NCBI RefSeq assembly: GCF_002256285.1
Contig: NZ_NKJE01000019.1
Coordinates: forward strand, 1 to 64,000
Direction of reading: 5' to 3'
Source: Flavobacterium sp. BFFFF1
Lineage (GTDB): Bacteria > Bacteroidota > Bacteroidia > Flavobacteriales > Flavobacteriaceae
DNA: 64,000 nt
A program made the position numbers and the translations under genes. The notes below the pieces were generated by a model that was not told the DNA's origin, made no database searches, and was given only the letters and a program-made list of their open reading frames with translations. Below, one piece after another: positions 40,903 through 49,757 of the stretch (position 1 is its first letter; the number at the start of each line of letters is the position of its first letter).

Positions 40903-42438
40903 ATGAAAAAAATCGTAATGCTATATCTATTGGCGGTAAATGTCTGCTCCTTTGCACAAACTGCAAAGCTTAGTGCGCTTTCTAACAACAAATTCCTTGC
41001 GTCAGAAATTGTCTATGATGAAAATGGCGATGATGTTTATGGCTATTTCCTGCTGTATGACGCGGGCGATGAAAGCAAGGGGATGTACCGATATGAATAT
41101 GTATTGCTGGATAAAAACCTGAACAAGATGGCATCGGGGGACTTTTTGCAGGAAAGGGTTGATTCGATTTCCATCATGGCCGACTATGTGACCACTAAAC
41201 CCCTGTACGTGATGAAGAGGGGCGAATTCTTGTATTTTAACTTTCCCGACACCATCAAGGGCGATGAGATCATGTATTCCTTAAGGACCCTTTCCCTGAA
41301 AGATTTCAAGGTTTCCGAACCGACATACATCAGGAACAATTCCCGGGTCCAGCAAAACGTCGGGCGATTTAAACGGAAGGACATGGAAGAATTTCAATAC
41401 CTCGTCCCTACAAAAAATGGCGGCTTTTTAGTTTATGACGAAACGCTCATGGACGCTTCTATGCGTATTTTCATGGGTAGGGGTGCTGCCAAAACCGTAA
41501 AGTGCTTCCGTTTTTTCGATGTGGATTTAAAGGAAAAATGGCGGTTCGAATATGATCATTCCGATGAAAATACCTACTACGATTATTACTACCTCAACGG
41601 AGGTGGAAACGACATGGTCTTCGTAAAATCGCAATTCCAAAAATCCGGAAATAAACGTAAGACACATGAATATGAAGTTATTGATGCACAAACCGGCATT
41701 AAAAAATTCAGCTTAAGCTCATCCGACCCACAAAACCTGTTGCGCTTCAAGAAATGGATCTTTGAGGACGATAAAATCGTTATTTATGCTGCCATCACCA
41801 ACTTGAATGACAAAGATGTCTTTTTGGATAAGGAAGTAATGGGATATGTTAAAATCATGTTTGACAGGAAAACTGGAAAGGAACTCGGAAGGGATTATTT
41901 CAGGTGGACGGATCTCTCTGATAAGTTCCCCATCGATGCGTTCGGTAAAATTAAAGACTATGGCTTCATACAGTTTTTAGACTTTAACCGCACAACGGAC
42001 GGAAAAACGATTGTTATCGGAGAAGGATATTCAAAAGAGCGCAACTCCATAATCAAGGACTTATTCGTTTTTGTATTTGACGACCAAATGAAAGTAGTGG
42101 ACTACCACAAGGTTGAAAAACACCAAAACGACGGACCGATCAGTGCGCATGGCGGATACCTTCAGCAAATCGGTGCATTCGACTACATGTACTCCCAAAC
42201 GCTACCCGGCGGCGGTTCTGTGTTCTATTATACGGATAACGAAAACAAATCGGTTCGTAAACCGTCGTGGGTTTTAGGCGTCATCACCTATTCCGAAAAT
42301 AAGTTTGATTTTCAAAAAGTTACCTTAACCACCCAAAAAGGCCAAATCTATCCGCTAAAGGCCAAAAACGGTTACATCTTACTCCGCGAAGACACCGATA
42401 AAGATTCGGAGTTGCGGCTTGAGAAAATCAACTACTGA
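40903..42438 (+). CDS. Uncharacterised secreted protein (paralogue B)
   Basis: 511 aa, signal peptide; shared blocks DENGDDVYGYFLLY, YVLLDKNLNKMASG, RTTDGKTIVIGEG, QIGAFDYMYSQ. Confidence 0.8.
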   Translation: MKKIVMLYLLAVNVCSFAQTAKLSALSNNKFLASEIVYDENGDDVYGYFLLYDAGDESKGMYRYEYVLLDKNLNKMASGDFLQERVDSISIMADYVTTKPLYVMKRGEFLYFNFPDTIKGDEIMYSLRTLSLKDFKVSEPTYIRNNSRVQQNVGRFKRKDMEEFQYLVPTKNGGFLVYDETLMDASMRIFMGRGAAKTVKCFRFFDVDLKEKWRFEYDHSDENTYYDYYYLNGGGNDMVFVKSQFQKSGNKRKTHEYEVIDAQTGIKKFSLSSSDPQNLLRFKKWIFEDDKIVIYAAITNLNDKDVFLDKEVMGYVKIMFDRKTGKELGRDYFRWTDLSDKFPIDAFGKIKDYGFIQFLDFNRTTDGKTIVIGEGYSKERNSIIKDLFVFVFDDQMKVVDYHKVEKHQNDGPISAHGGYLQQIGAFDYMYSQTLPGGGSVFYYTDNENKSVRKPSWVLGVITYSENKFDFQKVTLTTQKGQIYPLKAKNGYILLREDTDKDSELRLEKINY

Positions 42439-42456
42439 TTGTCGTTTCAAAACAAT

Positions 42457-42485
42457 AAAAGGCTTTCCGATTGGGAGGCCTTTTT
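42457..42485 (+). terminator. Intrinsic terminator after paralogue B
   Basis: AAAAGGCTTTCC-GATTG-GGAGGCCTTTTT. Confidence 0.75.
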
Positions 42486-42791
42486 AATACTATGGCTTCC
42501 CGATCTCTGCAGTAACATGTCAATTCAGCACTTAAAACTGAAACTTTAACAAAATATCCGGATTTCCCGTATTGAAGACATTTCGCTATTTCGTAGGGAC
42601 CGCAATGTCCCCTTCCCTGAAGGCAAAGTACAATTTCCGCCCGACATATCTTTACGCGAAATCCATACTTTTTCTTAAATTAAGATGAGAGGCTATGCCA
42701 CTTATGACTACAGGATAATAGCAGACCATAGAAAACGAACCAACCGGAAAGCGCTTGTAGTTAAACCTTAATCTGAAGTCACTGCTTTCCC

Positions 42792-42917
42792 CACGGAAGT
42801 GCAACCTGCCGACACGGAAGCATTCGACTTTGACACGGAAGCATTTGTCGGGCAGACGGAAGCATTTGTCGGGCAGACGGAAGCATTTATATTTCACACG
42901 GAAGCATTCATCAGGGC
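42792..42917 (+). repeat. Six-unit 21-bp tandem array, consensus sACGGAAGCATT + 9 variable bp
   Basis: Units start at 42792, 42813, 42834, 42855, 42876 and 42897; all contain ACGGAAG; units 3 and 4 differ only at base 1. Confidence 0.95.
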
Positions 42918-42994
42918 ATGTTTATGGCTTCCCACCCGAAAAAAACCTTTTCCTTCAGCACGTTGCCCCTAACCGAAGTATTTTCACAAACGGA

Positions 42995-45900
42995 TTACTT
43001 TTGGCTTTGGCCCTTTGGCGTTCCTCCAGCGGATAAAAACTGCCCGCTCAACGCATCATAGACCAGTAGCAGGTCATTTGAATGCCCCTCGTCATCGAAA
43101 AATTTTTCCCACGTGCTTAAGGGCTCCCAGATGCAGGTGCCCTTGCCCCTGCCGTTGGCTACTTCAAATCCAATTTTGTTAACCTCACGCTTCAATTGGG
43201 AATATTCCACCACAATCAGATCTTTGTTGTAACACGCCGCCAGGTCATTCATATTGTCGCGCAAATCGTCCAGCGTCCCGTGCCATTTGGGGTAATAAGA
43301 CAGTCCAATCACGTCAAAACGCGCGCCGCGCTTCAGCATTCCGTCCAGATACTCCACACATTCATGGTTTTGTCCGCCCAGCGCGAGGTGCAGCATCACC
43401 GGGGTTTTCGGGTCTACCGATTTTACCGCAGCGGTACCGGCCTTGAACAACTGTGCCATGCCATCCGGGTTGTTTACATTGCCATCCGGCCAGACGAGCC
43501 CGTGGTTAATTTCGTTGCCCACCTGCACCATATCGGGTAAGGTACCCTGTGCTTTTAATTCCGTAAGAACCCGAACGGTGTAGTCATACAACGCCTTCTT
43601 TAGCGCTTCGAAAGACAGGTTTTCCCACGCCTCCGGCTTGTACTGCTTGCCCGGATCAGCCCAATAGTCGCTGTAATGGAAGTCCAGCAACAGTTTCATA
43701 CCAGCAGCTTTCACACGCTTGGCCATGGCTTTGGTATTTTCAAGATCGCAAAAACCCTTCCCAGGTGAATAGCCCTTCGCGGTAGCGGGATTGTTGAAAA
43801 TCCTAAGGCGGACATAATTCATTCCGTGGTCTTTCAGGATCTGTATCGCATCCTTTTCTACCCCTTTATCCGAAAATTTCATGCCGCGCGCTTCGAGCTC
43901 CGGAAGGAAAGAAATGTCTGCGCCTATCATTTTGTCAATAGTAACCGCGTTCAAGGCAGCGCCTTTCAGCTCATACTTTTGATCCACCGTAACCACGGCC
44001 GCTTTTTGCGGAAGAACCGTCACAATGTCTGTCGACCCGGTGTATAAGCCTGCCGCTTTTGCGTCAAAATGGATCAGCCCCTCTGTTTTCCCCGACTGTA
44101 CGATGACCTGGCATTTGCCGTTGAATAGGGAACGCTGCCAGGCGCCGTCCGGACATTGGTCCGGCTCATGGCTGCTCGGGTCGCCATTACCTACCCCAAT
44201 GATCTTCGCATCGCCGGTTAGGTAAAACCGGATCATATTGTCGGCATCAGGCACTTCGCGGCCTTCCCGGTCTACTGCCGAGATATTAATCACGGTAACG
44301 TCTTTTCCGTCGGCCATCATCGTCGTTTTATAAGGTGTCATCACCACTTCCACCGCGGATCCGGTGGTCTCGACGGAAGCGGTGAGTTTTTTGCCTTTTT
44401 TATACGCGACAGCTTCCAGTTTTCCAGGCTGGTACTGTACCGTCCAGTTCAGGTGCCCATTGCGGGGCATGTCCTTTTTGCCAAGGGTCTTGCCATTCAG
44501 GAACAATTCGACGTTGTCGGCATTGGAGTTCACCCAAACTTCCACATCGTCATTCGGTTTGTCCCAATGCCGCTTGTCCGGCCAGTTCCAATGCGGGGAA
44601 ATGTGCAGTACATCTTTATCGGTCCACCAGCTTTGGTAGTAGTAATAGATGTTTTTTGGAAAACCACAGACGTCCATGACCCCGAAATGTGAGTTCACAT
44701 TCGGCCATTTATATGGGGTCGGTTCCCCGCGGTAATCCAGGCCTGTCCAGATAAAACCCCCGAGCCAATAGTCGTTTTCGGCGGCGAGTTTCCACCAGTC
44801 TTCCGCCTTACTGGCCCACCATGGCGCCGTAATGTCCTGGTCCGGGACATACGCACGGATGGTGTCTTTTTCATAAATGCCTCTCGTGGTCACGGTGCTG
44901 CCCATCTCTGTCCCCAGCAACGGTTGGTCAGGATGGTCTTTGTGGTAGGCGGCCACATCAAACTGCCGGTAGTTGAATCCGCGCACGGGAATTACCTCGT
45001 TGACGCCTTTAAAGACATTCGGGAGGTCAGCGGCATAAGTACTGGTCCGTGTCGGGTCATATTGTTTTTGTTGTGCCAATAGCGTCTGGGCAATTTTCCG
45101 CCCTGTATCATTGGCCTGTATCATCCCTTCCTCATTGCCGATGCTCCAAAGAAATACAGAAGCGTGATTGCGGTCTCGTTTTAACAGTCTGGTGAACTGG
45201 TCCCTTGATTCCTTGCCGCTGTTCAGCAAACGCTGCTCATCGAGGACCAGCATCCCCAGTGAGTCGCAGGCGTCAAGCAGTTCCGGCGTCGGGGCATTGT
45301 GGCTTGTGCGGTACGCATTGCTGCCCATGTTTTTCAACAGGTTGATGCGGTAGTATTGCAGGTAATCCGCCAGTGCACTGCCCACACCGGCATGATCCTG
45401 ATGGTTGTTCGTGCCCTTGATCTTCACGTTTTTCCAGTTCAGGAAGACGCCCTCTTTGCGGATTTCAATATGGCGGAAGCCAAATTTCACCGTCTTGGAG
45501 TCCGTTGCTTTCCCGTTTTGGGTAACTTCAACCACCACGCGGTACAGGTAGGGATTTTCCAGTGACCAAAGTATGGGTTGGGGCACGTTAATGGTTTGTG
45601 TAATGGTCATTTCACCATTCACGTCCAGCGTAAAGTTTTCAGGCTTTGAGCGGCCAACGACTTTGCCGTTTCGGTCTTTTAAATAGGCCGTTACCGCGGC
45701 GGTGGAAGCCGTGAAATTTTCGTTGATCACTTCCGTACGGACGGTTAAGGTTGATTTTCCCGGTGTCACATCTGCGGAAGCGAAAACGCCATCGTTCTTG
45801 ATATGCAGGTTTTTAAAACTGTTCAGCCATACGTGGCGGTAAATGCCGGCGCCCTCATAAAACCAGCCTTCGTATTGTGTGGCATCGACCCGCACGGTAA

Positions 45901-46423
45901 CGACATTGTCGCCGTCAAAGTTCAGGACATCGGTAATGTCATAGTGTTCGCCTACGTAGCCGCTTTTGTTGTTGCCCAGGTAAAATCCGTTGACCCAAAT
46001 GTTCGCATCGCGGAAAATCCCATCGAACTGCAGTTCAAACCGCTGCCCGTCCTGAGGCTTTGCCACCGTAAAATGCTTGCGGTACCACCCGATACTGGTT
46101 TCGGGAAACAATCCGCCGACGGGCTTGTACCCGTGCGACTGTACATCAAAGTTGTCTACATTGACAAATGGAAGGTGGACCGCCCAATCGTGCGGCAGGT
46201 CTACTTTTGCCCATGCCGTATCGATAAACTTCGGATCGATTGCGGTGCCGGCGCCCTTTCCTGACTTGGAAAAGACCGTGGCGATGGAATAATTAAAATC
46301 TTTTTCGGCATTCGCAGCATGTCCAAAATGGAACTTCCACCCCTCGTCAAAATTGAGGTGGGTGCGCTGGGAAACGGAGCTTATGGAAAAGCAAAGGCAA
46401 AGGGATAAAATAAAGTACCGCAT
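42995..46423 (-). CDS. GH2 (beta-galactosidase-like) - GH53 (endo-beta-1,4-galactanase-like) fusion, secreted
   Basis: 1142 aa. N-terminal GH2: DDNHQDHAG-type region, VFLWSIGNEEG, PLLGTEMGSTVTTRG. C-terminal ~345 aa GH53: GADISFLPELEARGMKF, NYVRLRIFNNP, LLLDFHYSDYWADPGKQ, VQVGNEINHGLVWPDG, VIGLSYYPKWHG, VVEYSQ. Confidence 0.92.
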   Translation of the reverse strand: MRYFILSLCLCFSISSVSQRTHLNFDEGWKFHFGHAANAEKDFNYSIATVFSKSGKGAGTAIDPKFIDTAWAKVDLPHDWAVHLPFVNVDNFDVQSHGYKPVGGLFPETSIGWYRKHFTVAKPQDGQRFELQFDGIFRDANIWVNGFYLGNNKSGYVGEHYDITDVLNFDGDNVVTVRVDATQYEGWFYEGAGIYRHVWLNSFKNLHIKNDGVFASADVTPGKSTLTVRTEVINENFTASTAAVTAYLKDRNGKVVGRSKPENFTLDVNGEMTITQTINVPQPILWSLENPYLYRVVVEVTQNGKATDSKTVKFGFRHIEIRKEGVFLNWKNVKIKGTNNHQDHAGVGSALADYLQYYRINLLKNMGSNAYRTSHNAPTPELLDACDSLGMLVLDEQRLLNSGKESRDQFTRLLKRDRNHASVFLWSIGNEEGMIQANDTGRKIAQTLLAQQKQYDPTRTSTYAADLPNVFKGVNEVIPVRGFNYRQFDVAAYHKDHPDQPLLGTEMGSTVTTRGIYEKDTIRAYVPDQDITAPWWASKAEDWWKLAAENDYWLGGFIWTGLDYRGEPTPYKWPNVNSHFGVMDVCGFPKNIYYYYQSWWTDKDVLHISPHWNWPDKRHWDKPNDDVEVWVNSNADNVELFLNGKTLGKKDMPRNGHLNWTVQYQPGKLEAVAYKKGKKLTASVETTGSAVEVVMTPYKTTMMADGKDVTVINISAVDREGREVPDADNMIRFYLTGDAKIIGVGNGDPSSHEPDQCPDGAWQRSLFNGKCQVIVQSGKTEGLIHFDAKAAGLYTGSTDIVTVLPQKAAVVTVDQKYELKGAALNAVTIDKMIGADISFLPELEARGMKFSDKGVEKDAIQILKDHGMNYVRLRIFNNPATAKGYSPGKGFCDLENTKAMAKRVKAAGMKLLLDFHYSDYWADPGKQYKPEAWENLSFEALKKALYDYTVRVLTELKAQGTLPDMVQVGNEINHGLVWPDGNVNNPDGMAQLFKAGTAAVKSVDPKTPVMLHLALGGQNHECVEYLDGMLKRGARFDVIGLSYYPKWHGTLDDLRDNMNDLAACYNKDLIVVEYSQLKREVNKIGFEVANGRGKGTCIWEPLSTWEKFFDDEGHSNDLLLVYDALSGQFLSAGGTPKGQSQK

Positions 46424-46501
46424 TGGAAATCGTTTGGTTTTGGGTAAAGGTAACGATTTCGAATGCGGCTGTTTTTAGATACCGACCAGTTTTAGAACGG
46501 A

Positions 46502-47065
46502 TTAGAACCGGTAGCCAAGGTTTAAGTCACCCCGGAAAATGGCGTCGGGCATGGCATCCGAGTTGCCCAGTGTGCGCCCTACTCCTACCAAAACCTCAAA
46601 AACGAAACCGGTACGGTTGATCCATTTTTTGCCAAGGGAAAGCCCCAGCGCAGCGGCGTTATATTTCACTGAATTGCTGTCGTAGTAGTCATTCGTCGTG
46701 TTCCGGCCTGAACTGTATTTGGCAAAGCCTTCCACGAAAAAACCTTTGGCGCCAAACTCCTTCGTCTCCTGGAAATAGAAACGCGCAAATGGCGTTACCG
46801 AAAAATCTTCATAATAGTCGTTGCCGGAATCAAGGTTTCCGAGCAGCGAAACCCCATAGGTAAAATCCTTGCTTTGGATGTATTCATACGTCCCTTCAAA
46901 AATAGGTCCGGCAAGCAGTTTGATCGCACCGATCTTCACTTCATGCTTTCGGGAAAAAATGTCTGCCCTTTCTTCCTGTGCATAGGAGATACAAGTAGCG
47001 AGTAAAAACAGCGTAATAATCTTTTTCATAGGTAATGGTTTTCTTTTTTTGAGATAAACGTACAC
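46502..47065 (-). CDS. Putative outer-membrane protein, uncharacterised
   Basis: 187 aa; inferred signal peptide starts at the internal Met (MKKIITLFLLATCISYAQ); terminal NLGYRF. Confidence 0.7.
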   Translation of the reverse strand: MYVYLKKRKPLPMKKIITLFLLATCISYAQEERADIFSRKHEVKIGAIKLLAGPIFEGTYEYIQSKDFTYGVSLLGNLDSGNDYYEDFSVTPFARFYFQETKEFGAKGFFVEGFAKYSSGRNTTNDYYDSNSVKYNAAALGLSLGKKWINRTGFVFEVLVGVGRTLGNSDAMPDAIFRGDLNLGYRF

Positions 47066-47072
47066 TTTTATT

Positions 47073-47663
47073 TTAAATTGTCAGTGCGTGCAATCGGGAA
47101 ACATATTTCCCGATGACGTCAAACTCAAGGTTTACCCTGGTTCCGATTTGGAAGTCCTTAAAATTGGTATGTTCATAGGTGTACGGGATAATCGCCACGC
47201 TAAAGCTGCTGTGGTGCGAGTTGACTACGGTGAGGCTTACGCCGTTTACCGTGATGGATCCTTTTTCAATGGTGATGTTGTGTAGCGCGGGATCGTATTC
47301 AAACGTATAATACCAACTACCATTAGCATTTTCGACGGCGGTGCAGGTCGCGGTTTGGTCTACGTGCCCCTGGACGATATGTCCGTCGAGTCGGTCGCCG
47401 AGTTTCATCGCGCGTTCGAGGTTCACGGCATCACCTTCCTTCCAGTCGGTCAGGTTTGTTTTATCGAGCGTCTCGCGGATGGCAGTTACGGTGTATTCAT
47501 CGTTGTTGATTCCGACAACCGTCAGGCAGACGCCGTTGTGTGAAACACTTTGGTCAATCTTCAGTTCATGGGTGATCGGTGCGGAAACGGTGATGTGGAG
47601 GTTGTCATTTTCTTTTTTCAGTTCGCGGATGACGCCTATTGATTCAATAATTCCTGTAAACAT
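47073..47663 (-). CDS. ribE: Riboflavin synthase (alpha chain)
   Basis: MFTGIIESIGVI; VSHNGVCLTV; GSITVNGVSLTVV repeated-domain signature. Confidence 0.97.
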   Translation of the reverse strand: MFTGIIESIGVIRELKKENDNLHITVSAPITHELKIDQSVSHNGVCLTVVGINNDEYTVTAIRETLDKTNLTDWKEGDAVNLERAMKLGDRLDGHIVQGHVDQTATCTAVENANGSWYYTFEYDPALHNITIEKGSITVNGVSLTVVNSHHSSFSVAIIPYTYEHTNFKDFQIGTRVNLEFDVIGKYVSRLHALTI

Positions 47664-47680
47664 TTGTAGTTTATTTTACT

Positions 47681-47688
47681 TAGATTTG
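47681..47688 (+). promoter_or_regulatory. -7 box TAGATTTG upstream of pdxA
   Basis: TAnnTTTG match 26 nt before the ATG at 47714, in the ribE/pdxA divergent gap. Confidence 0.45.
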
Positions 47689-47713
47689 CAGTTCAAAATT
47701 AGCGATAAATACC

Positions 47714-48760
47714 ATGAAAAAAGCAGAAAATATCATCGTCGGCATTTCCATCGGGGACCTGAACGGAATCGGGAGCGAAATTGTGCTCAAGACTTTCGAG
47801 GACAGCCGCATGCTGGAAATGTGTACACCAGTGATATTTGCTAACGTAAAGACGCTATCGCATTTGCGCAAAAGTTTTGAATCGACCGCGCCTTTTCACG
47901 GCATTGACAAACTCGAACAGGTATTGACGGGAAAAATCAATGTGCTGAATGTGTGGCGTGAAAACATCGAACTGGCCTATGGCGTGAATGATCCTGTTGT
48001 CGGGGAATATGCGATAAAGTCGTTTGTCGCTGCCACGAATGCGTTAAAAGATGGCGGAATCGATGTTTTGGTCACCGCACCTATAAATAAGTATAACATC
48101 CAGTCTGAAGAATTTAAATTTCCCGGACATACCGATTATCTGGCCAAAGAACTGGAGGGCAATGCCCTGATGCTGATGGTGCATGACAAACTTCGGGTTG
48201 GATTGCTGACAGACCATGTTCCGGTCAACGAAGTGGCGTCACATTTGACCGAGGCGCTGATCAGGCAGAAAATCGAAACCGTAAGGCAGTCGTTAATCCA
48301 GGATTTCAGCATCAACAAACCAAAGATTGCGGTTTTGGGGCTGAATCCGCATGCGGGCGACGGCGGTGTCATCGGGAAGGAAGACGAAATGATTATCCGT
48401 CCGGTGATTAAAAGAATGTTTGAAAAAGGGACGATGGTTTTCGGTCCGTATCCTGCCGATGGATTCTTTGGCAGCGGGCAATACGAGAAGTTTGACGCGG
48501 TGATTGCCGCGTATCACGACCAGGGACTGGTGCCTTTCAAGACGCTTTCGTTTGGTAACGGGGTAAACTATACGGCGGGATTGAACAAAATCCGGACGTC
48601 TCCCGACCACGGCACCGCTTATGATATCGCCGGGAAAGACAAAGCCGACTTTAATTCGTTTAAGGAAGCCGTTTATCTGGCCATTGACATTTATAACGCG
48701 CGGCACCAATACGCGGAAATCAGTAAAAAACCGCTGAAAACAAAGGAAAAGCACTTATAA
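47714..48760 (+). CDS. pdxA: 4-hydroxythreonine-4-phosphate dehydrogenase
   Basis: GISIGDLNGIGSEIVLK; TAPINKYNIQ; FPGHTDYLA; LGLNPHAGDGGVIGKE; YHDQGLVPFK. Confidence 0.97.
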   Translation: MKKAENIIVGISIGDLNGIGSEIVLKTFEDSRMLEMCTPVIFANVKTLSHLRKSFESTAPFHGIDKLEQVLTGKINVLNVWRENIELAYGVNDPVVGEYAIKSFVAATNALKDGGIDVLVTAPINKYNIQSEEFKFPGHTDYLAKELEGNALMLMVHDKLRVGLLTDHVPVNEVASHLTEALIRQKIETVRQSLIQDFSINKPKIAVLGLNPHAGDGGVIGKEDEMIIRPVIKRMFEKGTMVFGPYPADGFFGSGQYEKFDAVIAAYHDQGLVPFKTLSFGNGVNYTAGLNKIRTSPDHGTAYDIAGKDKADFNSFKEAVYLAIDIYNARHQYAEISKKPLKTKEKHL

Positions 48761-48783
48761 ACAAAAAAATGTTTATAACCCTT

Positions 48784-48811
48784 TTGTTATTACGATAAAT
48801 TTATATCTTTG
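48784..48811 (+). promoter_or_regulatory. Promoter TTG-N17-TATCTTTG for the DUF177-rpmF-fabH-acc cluster
   Basis: TTG at 48784-48786 and TATCTTTG at 48804-48811. Confidence 0.7.
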
Positions 48812-48834
48812 CACACCCGTTTTGAATTTCAGGA

Positions 48835-49401
48835 TTGGGTCAAATTGAGGTTACGATGAAAAAGCTGAATGAGTTCTTGATTCCTTTTATAGGATTAAAG
48901 TTAGGAAAACACCAATTTGAATATCAAATAGATAAAACGTTCTTTGCCGCTTATGAATATGATGACTTTGAAAGCTGCGACATTAAGGTAAATGTGGTGC
49001 TGGAAAAGAAAAGTACGATGCTTGAGCTGAATTTTAAGCACAAGGGTACGGTGCATGTTCCCTGTGACCTGACGGGCGAAATGTTTGATTTGACCGTAAA
49101 AGGAAAATTGAGGCTTGTGGTGCAGTTTGGGGAGGAATTCAACAATGACAATGAAGAGTTGCTGATCCTACCGCACGGAGAACACCAGATTGACATTTCG
49201 CAATACATTTATGAAATGATTGTATTGTCGATTCCGCTGAAAAGGGTGCACCCAGGCATTAAAGATGGCACATTGCAATCAGAAGCATTGGACAAGCTCA
49301 GGGAATTGAGCGTCAAGGAAATGAAGAAGGCAGAAGAAATAAAAGAAGAAAATACAGATCCCCGATGGGACAAATTAAAGCAACTATTAACGGATAAATA
49401 A
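48835..49401 (+). CDS. DUF177 / YceD-family protein
   Basis: Directly upstream of rpmF; EMIVLSIPLKRVHP and TDPRWDKLKQLL. Confidence 0.88.
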   Translation: MGQIEVTMKKLNEFLIPFIGLKLGKHQFEYQIDKTFFAAYEYDDFESCDIKVNVVLEKKSTMLELNFKHKGTVHVPCDLTGEMFDLTVKGKLRLVVQFGEEFNNDNEELLILPHGEHQIDISQYIYEMIVLSIPLKRVHPGIKDGTLQSEALDKLRELSVKEMKKAEEIKEENTDPRWDKLKQLLTDK

Positions 49402-49410
49402 TATAGTAAA

Positions 49411-49605
49411 ATGGCACATCCTAAAAGAAAAATCTCCAAAACAAGAAGAGATAAGAGAAGAACTCACTACAAAGCAACCGTTGCAACAATCGCTACATGT
49501 CCTGTAACAGGAGAAGCACATTTATACCACAGGGCTTACTGGCATGAAGGGAAAATGTATTACAGAGGACAGGTTGTTATTGACAAATCAGTTGCTGCTG
49601 CCTAA
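49411..49605 (+). CDS. rpmF: Ribosomal protein bL32
   Basis: [22 protein letters not shown]. Confidence 0.98.
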   Translation: MAHPKRKISKTRRDKRRTHYKATVATIATCPVTGEAHLYHRAYWHEGKMYYRGQVVIDKSVAAA

Positions 49606-49629
49606 TAATTTTTCGGTATAAAAGATACG

Positions 49630-49655
49630 AACTCTCACCTGGTGAGAGTTTTTTT
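49630..49655 (+). terminator. Hairpin terminator after rpmF
   Basis: AACTCTCACCTGGTGAGAGTTTTTTT. Confidence 0.8.
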
Positions 49656-49757
49656 GTTGGGCCAAATTTTACAAATAGCCTTGGCAACAGCATCAGGTTA
49701 TGAATTTTTTTTGTAATTTCCACCTCTTTTAAAACTTCTGTTTTTGAAAGAAAATAA

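Noticed and set aside
42792-42917. Interpretation of the 21-bp array as a CRISPR array
   Set aside because: Unit (21 bp) and variable part (~9 bp) are far too short, repeats are not palindromic, and no cas-like genes are in the window.
42830-43036. 68-aa plus-strand and 81-aa minus-strand ORFs over the array called as genes
   Set aside because: Openness follows from a period divisible by 3; starts are weak and the ORFs continue into unrelated non-repeat sequence. Kept only as a low-interest observation.
42995-46423. GH2-GH53 fusion as a frameshift or assembly artefact
   Set aside because: The frame is uninterrupted through a plausible linker and both domains retain catalytic motifs; raw reads were not available to exclude error fully.
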